A DNA stretch of 64,000 nucleotides, from contig JAGTTS010000009.1 in assembly GCA_018223375.1 (NCBI GenBank), positions 39,858 through 103,857 on the forward strand, in the 5' to 3' direction. The notes under the pieces were generated by a model. That model worked only from the letters and a program-made list of their open reading frames with translations. It searched no databases and had not been told where the DNA came from. Source of the stretch: Clostridiaceae bacterium Marseille-Q3526 (lineage in GTDB: Bacteria > Bacillota > Clostridia > Lachnospirales > Lachnospiraceae). Positions 25,034 to 33,738 of the stretch are shown here, piece by piece (the stretch's first letter is position 1; each line of letters starts with the position of its first letter). The translations under genes and the position numbers were made by a program.

Positions 25034-26203
25034 ATGAAAAAACAATCACTTTATCCGGCTGTTGTAACCGGTCTTTTCTGTGCTTTTCTGGGCTGCGGCG
25101 CTCTCTTATCCGTCCTGATGCCTAAGAAAAGCTTTTCTGAAACGGAGAACCGCTATCTGGCACAGCTGCCCATATTTTCCTGGGAACGCCTGGCAGACGG
25201 CACATTCGGCACAGATTATGAAAAATACTTAAGCGATCAGTTCCCGTTCCGAGACAGCTGGATCGGGGTAAAAACAGCGGCTGAACAGCTTCAGATGAAA
25301 AAAGAAATTAACGGGGTATGGCTGGGAGCCGATCAGTTTCTGTTCGAAGCTCTCTATCCGGAAGATATTGACAGGGTTCTGTATGAAAAAAATGTAAAGC
25401 GGCTGTCTGTATTTGCCCAGGCACAGGAAGAGCTTCTCGGCTCCTCCCATGTCCGTATTATGCTGATTCCCTCAGCATCTCAAATCCTCACAGAACAGCT
25501 GCCTGCATTTGCCAGCCCGTTTCAGCAGAATCAGCTTGTCACTGATTTAGAGAACAGTGGGATTTCTTCTTTGATGGTTCCCGTTCAAAGTGCTCTGGCC
25601 TCTGCCCACTCTGAACTTCACTCGTCAGACAGGGAACTCTACTACAGAACCGATCACCACTGGACCTCTTCTGGGGCTTACGTGGGCTACAGATCCTGGG
25701 CTGATTCCATGGGATTTAAACCTTTATCTCCATCTGACTTTACGGTAGAGACTGTTTCTGGCAATTTTCTGGGAACGATTCATTCTAAGCTGAATCTCCC
25801 TATCAAACCCGATTCCATCGAGCTTTACCGGCCCTTAGAGGAACCTGAATGGAATGTGTACTACGACGGCTCCAGCGAACCATCCCACAGCCTCTATTCG
25901 ATGAAAGCTCTGCAGACCCGCGATCAATACCGGGTATTTCTGGACGGAAATCATGGCTGGACAAAGATTGAAAATCCTGCCCAGCCATCTGATAAAAAGC
26001 TGTTGATTCTAAAAGATTCCTACGCCCACAGCTTTGCTCCCTTTGCCGCTCTCCATTTCGGGGAAACCCATATGGTGGATCTTCGGTATTTTAATGGAAA
26101 AATCAGCAGCTTTATCAGGGAGCAGGGCATTACAGATCTTCTGGTTCTGTACCATATGCCCGGATTTATGAAGGATGCCAATATCAGCAAGCTGGGGTGG
26201 TAA
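25034..26203 (+). CDS. DHHW family protein (AlgJ-like partner of MBOAT)
   Basis: A 389-residue protein with an N-terminal membrane anchor (about 9-30) and an extracellular SGNH-like domain. YYRTDHHWTSSGAYVGYRSW near residues 208-227 carries the DHHW motif; KKLLILKDSYAHSFAPFAALHF near 325 carries a catalytic-type D-S-Y. In alginate and related systems such proteins pair with the MBOAT channel and finish O-acetyl transfer. FSETENRYLAQLP near the start is also conserved. It ends 15 bases before the convergent gene at 26219. Confidence 0.88.
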   Translation: MKKQSLYPAVVTGLFCAFLGCGALLSVLMPKKSFSETENRYLAQLPIFSWERLADGTFGTDYEKYLSDQFPFRDSWIGVKTAAEQLQMKKEINGVWLGADQFLFEALYPEDIDRVLYEKNVKRLSVFAQAQEELLGSSHVRIMLIPSASQILTEQLPAFASPFQQNQLVTDLENSGISSLMVPVQSALASAHSELHSSDRELYYRTDHHWTSSGAYVGYRSWADSMGFKPLSPSDFTVETVSGNFLGTIHSKLNLPIKPDSIELYRPLEEPEWNVYYDGSSEPSHSLYSMKALQTRDQYRVFLDGNHGWTKIENPAQPSDKKLLILKDSYAHSFAPFAALHFGETHMVDLRYFNGKISSFIREQGITDLLVLYHMPGFMKDANISKLGW

Positions 26204-26218
26204 AGGTCAGCCTGTTTT

Positions 26219-27718
26219 TTACTTCTGGAATACTCCCTGGTATTCCCAGGTAACGCCCTGATCCTCTGACTGAAACATAAAACCGTCTGTCTCTGCTTCC
26301 TCGGAGGTAACTCTTATAAGCAGCTTCTCCCCCTCCTGTTTTGGCATACTCAGATAATCATAATCTTCCATAGCCAGGCCATATGCTTCTGCAGTTTTCG
26401 GAAGCTCTGTTACCTGGTCAAATGGAAGTTCTGTCATTTCAAAGGATACGCCTCCATCCCGCGTCAGGTATATGGATGAATGAGAACGGGACGCACCGGT
26501 AAGCCCTGCTGCCCCGAAATTTTCGTCAAAAAACTGCAGCCCCTCCGCTGCCCCTATCTGGCCGCCAAATGGATCTGCATTGACACAATTCCAGGTGCTT
26601 CCTCCGTCTTCTGTCTGCTCCAGCTGATAAAATCTGCTTCCTGCCGCTGCGCCGGCTACCACAAGACGCCAGCCCTTTTGATCATTCAGGAAAAAATACA
26701 TGGTTTCTGTGCTGCGATCTATCGTCCAGCCGTCTTCCTCCTTAGCCTTCTCTGCCTGAAGGACCGTATTCTCCTGAGCCAGTTCTGCCTGGCTGATATA
26801 CTCCGGCTCCATGATGTACCGGACCGGTGTGATACCGGATTCTTCCGGAATGTGCAGTGACACCTCGAATCCGGCTATTTCTCCGCCATTCTGAAGCATA
26901 TGGAAGCTTCCTGTTTCTGTTCCATCTCCGTCTGCATCTCCTGAAACATACTCCAATCCCTCTGAGGAATGAAATGCTCTCCGTCCCAGATACAGAAGCT
27001 CATAAATCTGCTGCTCTCCCAGAGTGTCTGACCACACCTTTACCTGTCCTTCCCAATCTGCCTTTTTCAGGATTTCAAGCATGGGAGACAAAAGCTTGTC
27101 GGAATCATATGCAGCATCTGTATTCTGATCTGTCCAGACCGTCATCGTTTCTCCGTCGTCTGCGTCATAATCTATGAGATAGGTATTCGTCTGCCCGTTT
27201 TTATCTTTTCCATAAATCAAAGTATCTAACTCTTGAATGGTTCCCGTTTCATCAAACCCTGTCTGGAATTGGCCAGAAATATAAAGCTCCTCTGGCAAAC
27301 CCAGCGACTTGTCCAGATCTGCCAGAATCCCTTCTATACCAGATTCAAATATATTGTTATGTTTGAATCTGATCTGCTTTTTATTCTGCCACTCCTCTAT
27401 CTTCCATGATAATGCTCCATGATATGGGATCGCTGAGTAGATTATTTTCCCTGCAAAGAAAACAGATGATGTAATAAAAAGGAACATCTCCAGCCAGAAT
27501 ATTGTACTTCTATTCTGCTTCTCTGATTCCGTTTTTCTGCATTTTTTCCTCGCCGCCAGCCATAAAACCAGCGTTCCAACGCATCCTGCTGTCCCTAAAG
27601 CCAAAGCCGGTATATGGCTTCTCACACCGCCATACTGGCACAGATGCCACAGACGCTGCAGGGTAAAAATGTAACATACCAGACTTATTTTTCCAGATAA
27701 TGCATAAATATATTGCAT
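26219..27718 (-). CDS. Membrane protein with Asp-box (BNR-like) repeats
   Basis: A 499-residue protein of unknown function. Hydrophobic segments lie at about 8-27, 37-56 and 78-97, and the remainder should be extracytoplasmic. The last 160 residues show three Asp-box-like motifs, TEDGGSTWNC, TRDGGVSFEM and SEDQGVTWEY, the short beta-hairpin marker seen in beta-propeller proteins such as sialidases. The catalytic residues of sialidases are not evident, so it is more likely a surface binding or sensing protein. It follows the UppS-like gene on the minus strand after about 100 bases of opposite order. Confidence 0.55.
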   Translation of the reverse strand: MQYIYALSGKISLVCYIFTLQRLWHLCQYGGVRSHIPALALGTAGCVGTLVLWLAARKKCRKTESEKQNRSTIFWLEMFLFITSSVFFAGKIIYSAIPYHGALSWKIEEWQNKKQIRFKHNNIFESGIEGILADLDKSLGLPEELYISGQFQTGFDETGTIQELDTLIYGKDKNGQTNTYLIDYDADDGETMTVWTDQNTDAAYDSDKLLSPMLEILKKADWEGQVKVWSDTLGEQQIYELLYLGRRAFHSSEGLEYVSGDADGDGTETGSFHMLQNGGEIAGFEVSLHIPEESGITPVRYIMEPEYISQAELAQENTVLQAEKAKEEDGWTIDRSTETMYFFLNDQKGWRLVVAGAAAGSRFYQLEQTEDGGSTWNCVNADPFGGQIGAAEGLQFFDENFGAAGLTGASRSHSSIYLTRDGGVSFEMTELPFDQVTELPKTAEAYGLAMEDYDYLSMPKQEGEKLLIRVTSEEAETDGFMFQSEDQGVTWEYQGVFQK

Positions 27719-27818
27719 ACTGACACCTTTTCTTTTGTTTTATTCATATTTGTGGTTCGTTTTCCTTTTTTCTTATGCCTATTATACTATAGAACGCCAT
27801 ATTAAAACAGGCTTTTTC

Positions 27819-28460
27819 TCAGCCTCCCCGCGTAACATCCTGCTTCTGATACCACTCCAGAGCTTTAAAAAAATCCTCTGGCTGAAAATCAGGCCACAGC
27901 CCATCAACCACATAGAAATCTGCGTAGACAGACTGCACAGGCAAAAAGCCGGACAGCCGCCTCATGCCTCCCCACCGGATAATCAGATCGATTCGGGAAA
28001 TATCATGAGACTCAAGCTGTCTGCAGATGCTCATTCTCCGGCTGCCTGGAGCCTTTAATTTTGCCAGATCCCACTCCCATCCATAGTTCACAAGGAAATT
28101 CAGACGGATTCCTCCTCCGTTGAAGTCTGTCCTCCTTGTATATGGCAGCAACGCTTTCGGAAATGCAGGAGATTCCTGGTTTCCCACTACCAGAAGTGAT
28201 ACCGATTCTGCCGTAATCCAGTCAATCGCCTCGACGCAGGCCTTTGAAAAGGCTTCCACCTGTTCCTTAGGACGTCCGCAGTTATCTGTAGTAAAACCAT
28301 AGTAGGTAATCTCTTCCACTCCTGCATTTTTTGCCAGTTTCAGCATGTCCAGTCCTGGCTTTAATCCATGTGCATAGCCGTCCTGTTTTTCCAGCCCTGC
28401 GCGCTTTGCCCACCGTCTGTTTCCATCTGGAATAATTCCAATATGTTTTGGAATACGCAT
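27819..28460 (-). CDS. Short undecaprenyl diphosphate synthase-like cis-prenyltransferase
   Basis: A 213-residue cis-prenyltransferase family protein. It has HIGIIPDGNRRWAKRAG at residues 6-22 (the catalytic Asp and P-loop-like DGNxRW), YYGFTTDNCGRPKEQVEAF, and RIDLIIRWGGMRRLSGFLPVQSVYADFYVVDGLWPDF near the C-terminus, corresponding to the RTSGEx-RLSxFLxWQ region. Housekeeping UppS is about 250 residues with MDGNGRWA and R-x-x-G-E-x-R; here the Gly and Glu are changed and about 30 residues are missing. It may make a shorter or different prenyl chain. GGAGGAG precedes the ATG. Confidence 0.75.
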   Translation of the reverse strand: MRIPKHIGIIPDGNRRWAKRAGLEKQDGYAHGLKPGLDMLKLAKNAGVEEITYYGFTTDNCGRPKEQVEAFSKACVEAIDWITAESVSLLVVGNQESPAFPKALLPYTRRTDFNGGGIRLNFLVNYGWEWDLAKLKAPGSRRMSICRQLESHDISRIDLIIRWGGMRRLSGFLPVQSVYADFYVVDGLWPDFQPEDFFKALEWYQKQDVTRGG

Positions 28461-28576
28461 ATCATCACTCTCCTCCTGGTGAGTATTGACAGATTTGGCA
28501 GAGGTTATACAATGACCTGCACACTACTTCAGAGGCCTGATGCTCGCCCACGCAGTAAAATTCTGAAATACAATAT

Positions 28577-28606
28577 CCCCTCAAACTCCCGATGAAATTT
28601 GAGGGG
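28577..28606. terminator. Terminator after deoC
   Basis: CCCCTCAAA and TTTGAGGGG form a perfect 9-base-pair stem with a 12-base loop just beyond the deoC stop on the minus strand. The following tract is AT-rich but has no long T run. Confidence 0.6.
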
Positions 28607-28614
28607 ACAAACGA

Positions 28615-29283
28615 TTAATAACTCTCTTTACCTTCTGTTCGATTTACAATTGCTGCTCCATTGCTGGTTCCAAGACGTTTACAGCCCAGTTCTATATAGT
28701 GGACAGCATCTTCTAAAGTACGAATTCCTCCTGACGCCTTCATTCCTGCTGGTTTTTTCAGATATTTTCTGAAAAGCTCTATATCTTTAAAATCAGCTCC
28801 TCGTGAACCATATCCTGTTGACGTTTTAATGAAATCAGCTCCTGTATTTTCGACTATTCTGCACATTGCTGCAATCTGAGCTTCATTGAGAAAGCATGTC
28901 TCAATTATAACTTTTATAATCACGCTATGCTGATGACATAAATCTGTAAGAACCTGGACTTCTTCCTCAACATAGGCTTCATTTCCTTCTACAAGCTTTC
29001 CTATATTGATAACCATGTCGATCTCTTCAGCGCCATTCCTGATTGCTTCTTTTGCCTCAAACAGCTTAACTGCCGTTGTATGTGTACCAAAAGGAAATCC
29101 AATAACGCTGCAAGCTTTTACTTCACTTTCTCCAAGCTCTTGTGCTGCCAGTCTGATATTGCATGGATTGACACAAACAGATGCAAAATGATACTCTTTC
29201 GCCTCTCTGCATGTTTCAATAATATCCTGTTCTGATGCAAAAGGCTTTAAATATGTGTGATCGATATACTGATTAATTTTCAT
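28615..29283 (-). CDS. deoC: Deoxyribose-phosphate aldolase
   Basis: A 222-residue class I aldolase that splits 2-deoxyribose-5-phosphate into glyceraldehyde-3-phosphate and acetaldehyde. The start INQYIDHTYLKP, SVCVNP near residue 36, VIGFPFGTH near 61, EIDMVINIGKL near 87, IIKVIIETCFL near 121 (proton-relay Lys), and the Schiff-base lysine in DFIKTSTGYG near 152 are all present. It is the last gene of a transport operon, which suggests that the imported substrate is converted to deoxyribose-5-phosphate. Confidence 0.95.
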   Translation of the reverse strand: MKINQYIDHTYLKPFASEQDIIETCREAKEYHFASVCVNPCNIRLAAQELGESEVKACSVIGFPFGTHTTAVKLFEAKEAIRNGAEEIDMVINIGKLVEGNEAYVEEEVQVLTDLCHQHSVIIKVIIETCFLNEAQIAAMCRIVENTGADFIKTSTGYGSRGADFKDIELFRKYLKKPAGMKASGGIRTLEDAVHYIELGCKRLGTSNGAAIVNRTEGKESY

Positions 29284-29303
29284 ATTTGTATCCCTTTTTA
29301 ACT

Positions 29304-30614
29304 TTATTTTTCCAGTAATGCCTTAGTCTGATTCGAAATTGCAGCTACTGCCTGCTCTGGTGTATAACCTTCCATTTCAATGCATCGCTGAATTTCTGTC
29401 ATCATGATCTCTGAATGAATCTGTGGATAATCCTCATTAATAGGTCTTGGAATATCTGTATACTGCATTTGTTCAAGTGCTGTCTTCGCTGCTGCATTAT
29501 CAGCTATAAACTCCTGATATACAGAAGACTCTGAGGCCGCTTCGCTGCTCGGAACATATCCTGTCTGGACAGACCAGTATGCTGCTATATCCGGACTTGT
29601 CAGATACTTAAGAAAATCCATTACTGCTTCTGTATCTTCCTCATGGCTGGCCAGCATAACAACATTAGCCCCTCCGGTCGGTACACCAAAGCGTTTATCT
29701 TTCGGAAGGAATGCAGTTCCAATTTCAAACTCACATGAATTGGTAAGTGTTCCAAGGTCTCCGGATGAGGTAACAATCATTCCTGTAATTCCTGCTGCAA
29801 AATCTGAGCGGGCTGCCTCATAAGAATTATACTCTTTTCCTGGCGGTGCCTTCATAACACCTTCTTCTATCATACTCTTCCAAAGTGCCAGCGGTTTTGT
29901 TCCTGTCTCATTGTTGAACCCTATATCTGTTTCATCCTCATTGAGAATACGTCCATCTCCCTGCATGATAAATGCTTCATAGAACCAGGCATCAATGGGC
30001 ATCTCAAATCCCCATCTCTGGTTGGGAATAGAAAGCTTTGATGCATATTCCCTCAGCTCATCCCATGTTTGAGGTGGTGTTTCCGGATCCAGGCCTGCTT
30101 CTTCAAACATGTCCTTGTTATAGTAAAACATTGGGGTACTTCTGTTAAAAGGAAGCGCATATAAGCCTTCTCCCCAGTCGCAGCAATCCATCAGACCATC
30201 ATAAAACATCTCTGGATCGAGTCCTGCTTCCCTGGCTGGCTCTGTCATATCCTGAAGCACTCCATAATCTGCAAACATCTTTGTACGTCCCATTTCAAGC
30301 TGGGCAATGTGAGGTGCTTCTCCTGATGTGACCGCTGTCTGCAGTTTTGCAGCCATATCGTAATAATTACCCTGAAATTCCACTGTTACATGAACCTTAT
30401 CCTGGCTTTCATTATAATCCTTAACTATCTTATCTACTGTCTCTCCCATTCCTCCGCTCATGCTTGTCCAGAATACCACATCTGTCTTTTCATTAGCTTC
30501 AGATACTACTCCTCCTTCCGAAGTTGATGCCGCTTCATCCTTTGCAGCACTGCATCCCGTCATCAGGCTGCCTGCCATCAGAAGACCCAGCCCTATTGCT
30601 GTACCTTTTTTCAT
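29304..30614 (-). CDS. ABC transporter extracellular solute-binding protein (UgpB/MalE type)
   Basis: A 436-residue family 1 solute-binding lipoprotein: signal peptide with lipobox SLMTGC (Cys21), then TDVVFWTSMSGGMGETVDKIVKDYN, VTVEFQGNYYDMAAKLQTAV and YALPFNRSTPMFYYNKDMFEEAGLDPETPPQTWDE, which strongly resemble UgpB-type proteins for glycerol-3-phosphate or its diesters. It captures substrate outside for the permeases and ATPase of the same operon. The neighbouring hydrolase and deoC argue for a phosphorylated or phosphodiester substrate. Confidence 0.9.
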   Translation of the reverse strand: MKKGTAIGLGLLMAGSLMTGCSAAKDEAASTSEGGVVSEANEKTDVVFWTSMSGGMGETVDKIVKDYNESQDKVHVTVEFQGNYYDMAAKLQTAVTSGEAPHIAQLEMGRTKMFADYGVLQDMTEPAREAGLDPEMFYDGLMDCCDWGEGLYALPFNRSTPMFYYNKDMFEEAGLDPETPPQTWDELREYASKLSIPNQRWGFEMPIDAWFYEAFIMQGDGRILNEDETDIGFNNETGTKPLALWKSMIEEGVMKAPPGKEYNSYEAARSDFAAGITGMIVTSSGDLGTLTNSCEFEIGTAFLPKDKRFGVPTGGANVVMLASHEEDTEAVMDFLKYLTSPDIAAYWSVQTGYVPSSEAASESSVYQEFIADNAAAKTALEQMQYTDIPRPINEDYPQIHSEIMMTEIQRCIEMEGYTPEQAVAAISNQTKALLEK

Positions 30615-30636
30615 AGTAAAAATTTCCTTTCCCTTT

Positions 30637-31932
30637 TTATTTTAATAGTTCTTCTATTGCACTTCCCTTTGCCTCTGGCATCTCAAAGCCAAGAAGCTTT
30701 GCAAATGTAGGTGCTTCGTCTATAATACACTTTCTTTCCACAATCACACCTTCCCGGATATCAGGTCCTGCCATCATAAATACCGGCTGAGGGCCCTTTG
30801 ACGGAAGATGTCCGTGAGAGGCAACTGAAAATTTGTAATCTGAATTATCCGGTCTTTCTATAACCGTACCAGTCCACCGATTCCCAAAGCTGGTATTCTG
30901 TCCCTCTAAAACATATTCAAACTCACCTGCAAGGTGCTGTTCCCTTCTCACCTCTTCCTTATGAAAAACTGACTCTATACCATATTCCGGAGTCGCTCTC
31001 ATTTTATACAGAAGCTCTTCCAGCTTTTTCCTGGTCACTGAATCGTCTGGATTCTTCATAACAATCTGGCAGGAAAGAGAGGTGGAATTACAGTAGGCGT
31101 CCCAGTCACGGATCGTTCCATCCTCTCCAACCCGGATCAAACCTGCCTGAACAAACAGTACATTAGGATGAAACACCTGCTTAACCGGAAGATGACCATG
31201 ATCACTGATGACAGCAAAGTTTGTATCATCATAAATTCCAGCATCCATAGCTGCTTCCATAAGGCGTCCCAGCCAGTCATCATTTGCAATTACAGCCTGG
31301 GTAATGGCTGATCCCTGAATGCCGTTTGCATGCCTTGTATGATCCAGATGTGCCAGATGTATAAACATGACGTCTGGCTGATACCTTCTTATAATATCGC
31401 AGGCACATCCAACCATCATCTGATCCATAAATGGCTGTGTCGTCCTTCTGAGCTTATGCCAGTGTCTCTCAAGGATCCCATTCTCCCCAAACATATTTTC
31501 ACTGCAGGCAGTTTTGAGAATGTCTCTTGGATCCACTCTGTCATTTTCCGGCCATATCTCAGGTACAAGCCAGTCAATTTCCGGATCTGCACCCATACAC
31601 GGCCATCCAATGCAGGCTGTTGTGAACCCCTGCCTATGCGCCAGGTCAAGTATGGTAGGAACCTTGAGATCTTTATGATACCAGAACCAATCCGGAGCCG
31701 GATTTCCCACATCTAACTTTTCATTATGATAAATGCCATGAAATTCCGGCCAGGTTCCTGTAATAATCGAAGCATGGGCCGGATATGTAAATGACGGATA
31801 TACGCTTCGCATCCCTCCCTGGGCATAAGCCCCTCTCTCTAATATTTTCTTGAAATTAGGAAGTGTCTTAAGATACTCCATATCTTCATCAAAAAGAGAA
31901 TCCACTGATAACACAATTAATTTTTTGTTCAT
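30637..31932 (-). CDS. Alkaline phosphatase superfamily hydrolase (nucleotide pyrophosphatase/phosphodiesterase-like)
   Basis: A 431-residue, signal-less member of the alkaline-phosphatase superfamily. The first metal Asp is in LIVLSVDSLFDEDM, the catalytic Thr is probably in YPSFTYPAHASIITGTWPEFHGIYHN (about 45-70, the NPP-type hallmark), and further metal ligands are in HLAHLDHTRHANG, VISDHGHLPV and FSVASHGHLPSKGPQPVF. Such enzymes cleave phosphodiesters or phosphonates. Lying between the permease and binding-protein genes, it probably processes the imported substrate in the cytosol. Confidence 0.85.
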   Translation of the reverse strand: MNKKLIVLSVDSLFDEDMEYLKTLPNFKKILERGAYAQGGMRSVYPSFTYPAHASIITGTWPEFHGIYHNEKLDVGNPAPDWFWYHKDLKVPTILDLAHRQGFTTACIGWPCMGADPEIDWLVPEIWPENDRVDPRDILKTACSENMFGENGILERHWHKLRRTTQPFMDQMMVGCACDIIRRYQPDVMFIHLAHLDHTRHANGIQGSAITQAVIANDDWLGRLMEAAMDAGIYDDTNFAVISDHGHLPVKQVFHPNVLFVQAGLIRVGEDGTIRDWDAYCNSTSLSCQIVMKNPDDSVTRKKLEELLYKMRATPEYGIESVFHKEEVRREQHLAGEFEYVLEGQNTSFGNRWTGTVIERPDNSDYKFSVASHGHLPSKGPQPVFMMAGPDIREGVIVERKCIIDEAPTFAKLLGFEMPEAKGSAIEELLK

Positions 31933-31953
31933 ATTCTTCTTGTCCTATCTTAA

Positions 31954-32799
31954 TTATTTTATTCCTGAGTAGGCAAATGCCTTTCGAATCTGTTTATTAG
32001 CTACAAGATATACTAACAGTATCGGCACAACAAGAAGCATATTTCCTGCCATGAGTACGTTCCACAGACGTCCTCCCTCCTGGCTATTAAGCATTGCAAC
32101 ACCAATCGGAAGTGTCCTGTATGCATCCTTTGTTGTCATAATAAGCGGCCAGAAGTATGAATTCCAGCTTGAGATAAAACTCAACAGTCCTATTGTAAAA
32201 ATAGCCGGTCTTGCCATAGGAATCATAATCTTCATGATAATCTTAAGTTCCCCTGCATCATCAAGGCGTGCCGCCTCAATTATCTCTTCCGGAATCTGCA
32301 TGAAATACTGACGAAGAAGAAAAATACCAAACGCATTGGCAATAAACGGTAAAATCTGTGGCAACAGGGATTGCAGCATACCCGCCTTACTGAACATCAG
32401 ATAGATGGGGATAAATGTTACCTGCTGCGGAATCATAAATCCCAGAAGAACAATTCCAAAGAAAACATTTTTATATTTAAATTTACATCTGGCAAATGCA
32501 TATGCTGCAGGAACTATTACAAGATACTGCAGAATTAAAACAGTAACACTTACAATCAGGGAATTCTTAAGAAATCCCCACACATCCACCATTTCCAGTG
32601 CTTTAATATATCCTTCAACTGTCCACCGTACAGGAAGAAGTGCCGGTGGATAGACTGTTGTCTCCTTGTATGGTTTGAATGATGTCAATACCATCCATAT
32701 AAATGGATATGCAATGATAAATATCATCATAAGTTTTAATACAACATTCAACATACTTACTAATATATATCCAGCCTTTTTTAATTTTCTGCTGTCCAT
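31954..32799 (-). CDS. Carbohydrate ABC transporter permease (UgpE type)
   Basis: A 281-residue inner-membrane permease with six predicted helices, from LNVVLKLMMIFIIAYPFIWMVLTSF at the N-terminus to NVLMAGNMLLVVPILLVYLVANK at the C-terminus. The EAA loop contacting the ATPase is EEIIEAARLDDAGELKIIMKIMIPMARPA. The ATG at 32799 is used because GGGGA lies before it; the open frame upstream to 32913 overlaps the other permease and is not needed. It pairs with the permease at 32813. Confidence 0.9.
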   Translation of the reverse strand: MDSRKLKKAGYILVSMLNVVLKLMMIFIIAYPFIWMVLTSFKPYKETTVYPPALLPVRWTVEGYIKALEMVDVWGFLKNSLIVSVTVLILQYLVIVPAAYAFARCKFKYKNVFFGIVLLGFMIPQQVTFIPIYLMFSKAGMLQSLLPQILPFIANAFGIFLLRQYFMQIPEEIIEAARLDDAGELKIIMKIMIPMARPAIFTIGLLSFISSWNSYFWPLIMTTKDAYRTLPIGVAMLNSQEGGRLWNVLMAGNMLLVVPILLVYLVANKQIRKAFAYSGIK

Positions 32800-32812
32800 G
32801 TTCGTTCCCCTT

Positions 32813-33733
32813 TTATTGATAATGTACTTTCCTGCCAAGAAATACAAAGTATAAAATTGTAAGTATTCCAACCAGCGCAAGAAGTACAACTGCCTCTGCT
32901 GTTGCCGGACCAAGTTTCAGATATTTAAAAGCATCTGAGTAAATTTGATATACCAAAGTATTCGTTGAATTCACCGGGCCCCCCTGTGTCATAAGGTTTA
33001 CCGTCTCAAACACCTGGAATGAACTGATGGTCGCAACTATTGTCGTAAAAAACAGAGTTGGACTGATCATCGGAAGTGTAATATGGAAAAATGTTCTTAA
33101 CCTTGGGGTATCATCTATTTCAGCCGCCTCATAGATATCCTTTGACACCCCTTGGAGAGCTGCAAGAATAAGCAGTGCATAATATCCCAGACTCTTCCAT
33201 ACCATCATTCCTATCAGGGATGCAAGTGCCGTTTTGCTGCTGGCCAGAAATGGAAATGGTTTCAACCCTAATGAGCGAAGTACATAATTAACAGCTCCTA
33301 TCTGAGGATCCATAATCCAAAGAAATACGGTGGATACTGAAACCAGAGAAATAATATGTGGTGTAAACACAGCAGCAAGCGTTACGCTGTTCAAATGCTT
33401 CTGCGCTTTTCCATTGACCCATACAGCAAAGAGTGTTGCAAGTACCATCAGGATTGCGACAAGTCCGATTGAATAGATAAAGGTGTTTTTTAATGTAGTA
33501 TGAAAATCTACAGACTTAAACAGCATAATAAAATTTTCCAGTCCTACAAATCCACGTTTTTTGCTAAGAAGACTTCCATCTCTCAGACTTGAATCTATCA
33601 GATAAAAAATAGGGTAAATTGTAAATACTGTAAGCAGAAGAATTGCTGGCAGGATTAATACATATCCTTTCAATGCATCTTTCCGATCATGCGTCCACCA
33701 TACGCTTTTTTCCACAGAAGCATTCTTTTTCAT
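32813..33733 (-). CDS. Sugar ABC transporter permease (UgpA type)
   Basis: A 306-residue permease with six membrane helices. GYVLILPAILLLTVFTIYPIFYLIDSSL begins the membrane part and the EAA loop is KDIYEAAEIDDTPRLRTFFHITLPMISPT. The C-terminus AVVLLALVGILTILYFVFLGRKVHYQ is typical. It lies 5 bases after the ATPase gene, consistent with one transcript. With the UgpE-type subunit it forms the translocation pore. Confidence 0.9.
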   Translation of the reverse strand: MKKNASVEKSVWWTHDRKDALKGYVLILPAILLLTVFTIYPIFYLIDSSLRDGSLLSKKRGFVGLENFIMLFKSVDFHTTLKNTFIYSIGLVAILMVLATLFAVWVNGKAQKHLNSVTLAAVFTPHIISLVSVSTVFLWIMDPQIGAVNYVLRSLGLKPFPFLASSKTALASLIGMMVWKSLGYYALLILAALQGVSKDIYEAAEIDDTPRLRTFFHITLPMISPTLFFTTIVATISSFQVFETVNLMTQGGPVNSTNTLVYQIYSDAFKYLKLGPATAEAVVLLALVGILTILYFVFLGRKVHYQ

Positions 33734-33738
33734 GATGA

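Noticed and set aside
26219..27718. Sialidase assignment from Asp-box motifs
   Set aside because: The arginine triad, nucleophile Tyr-Glu pair and propeller length of sialidases are not evident.
32800..32913. N-terminal extension of the UgpE-type permease
   Set aside because: It would overlap the upstream permease gene, and a good start with GGGGA exists at 32799.
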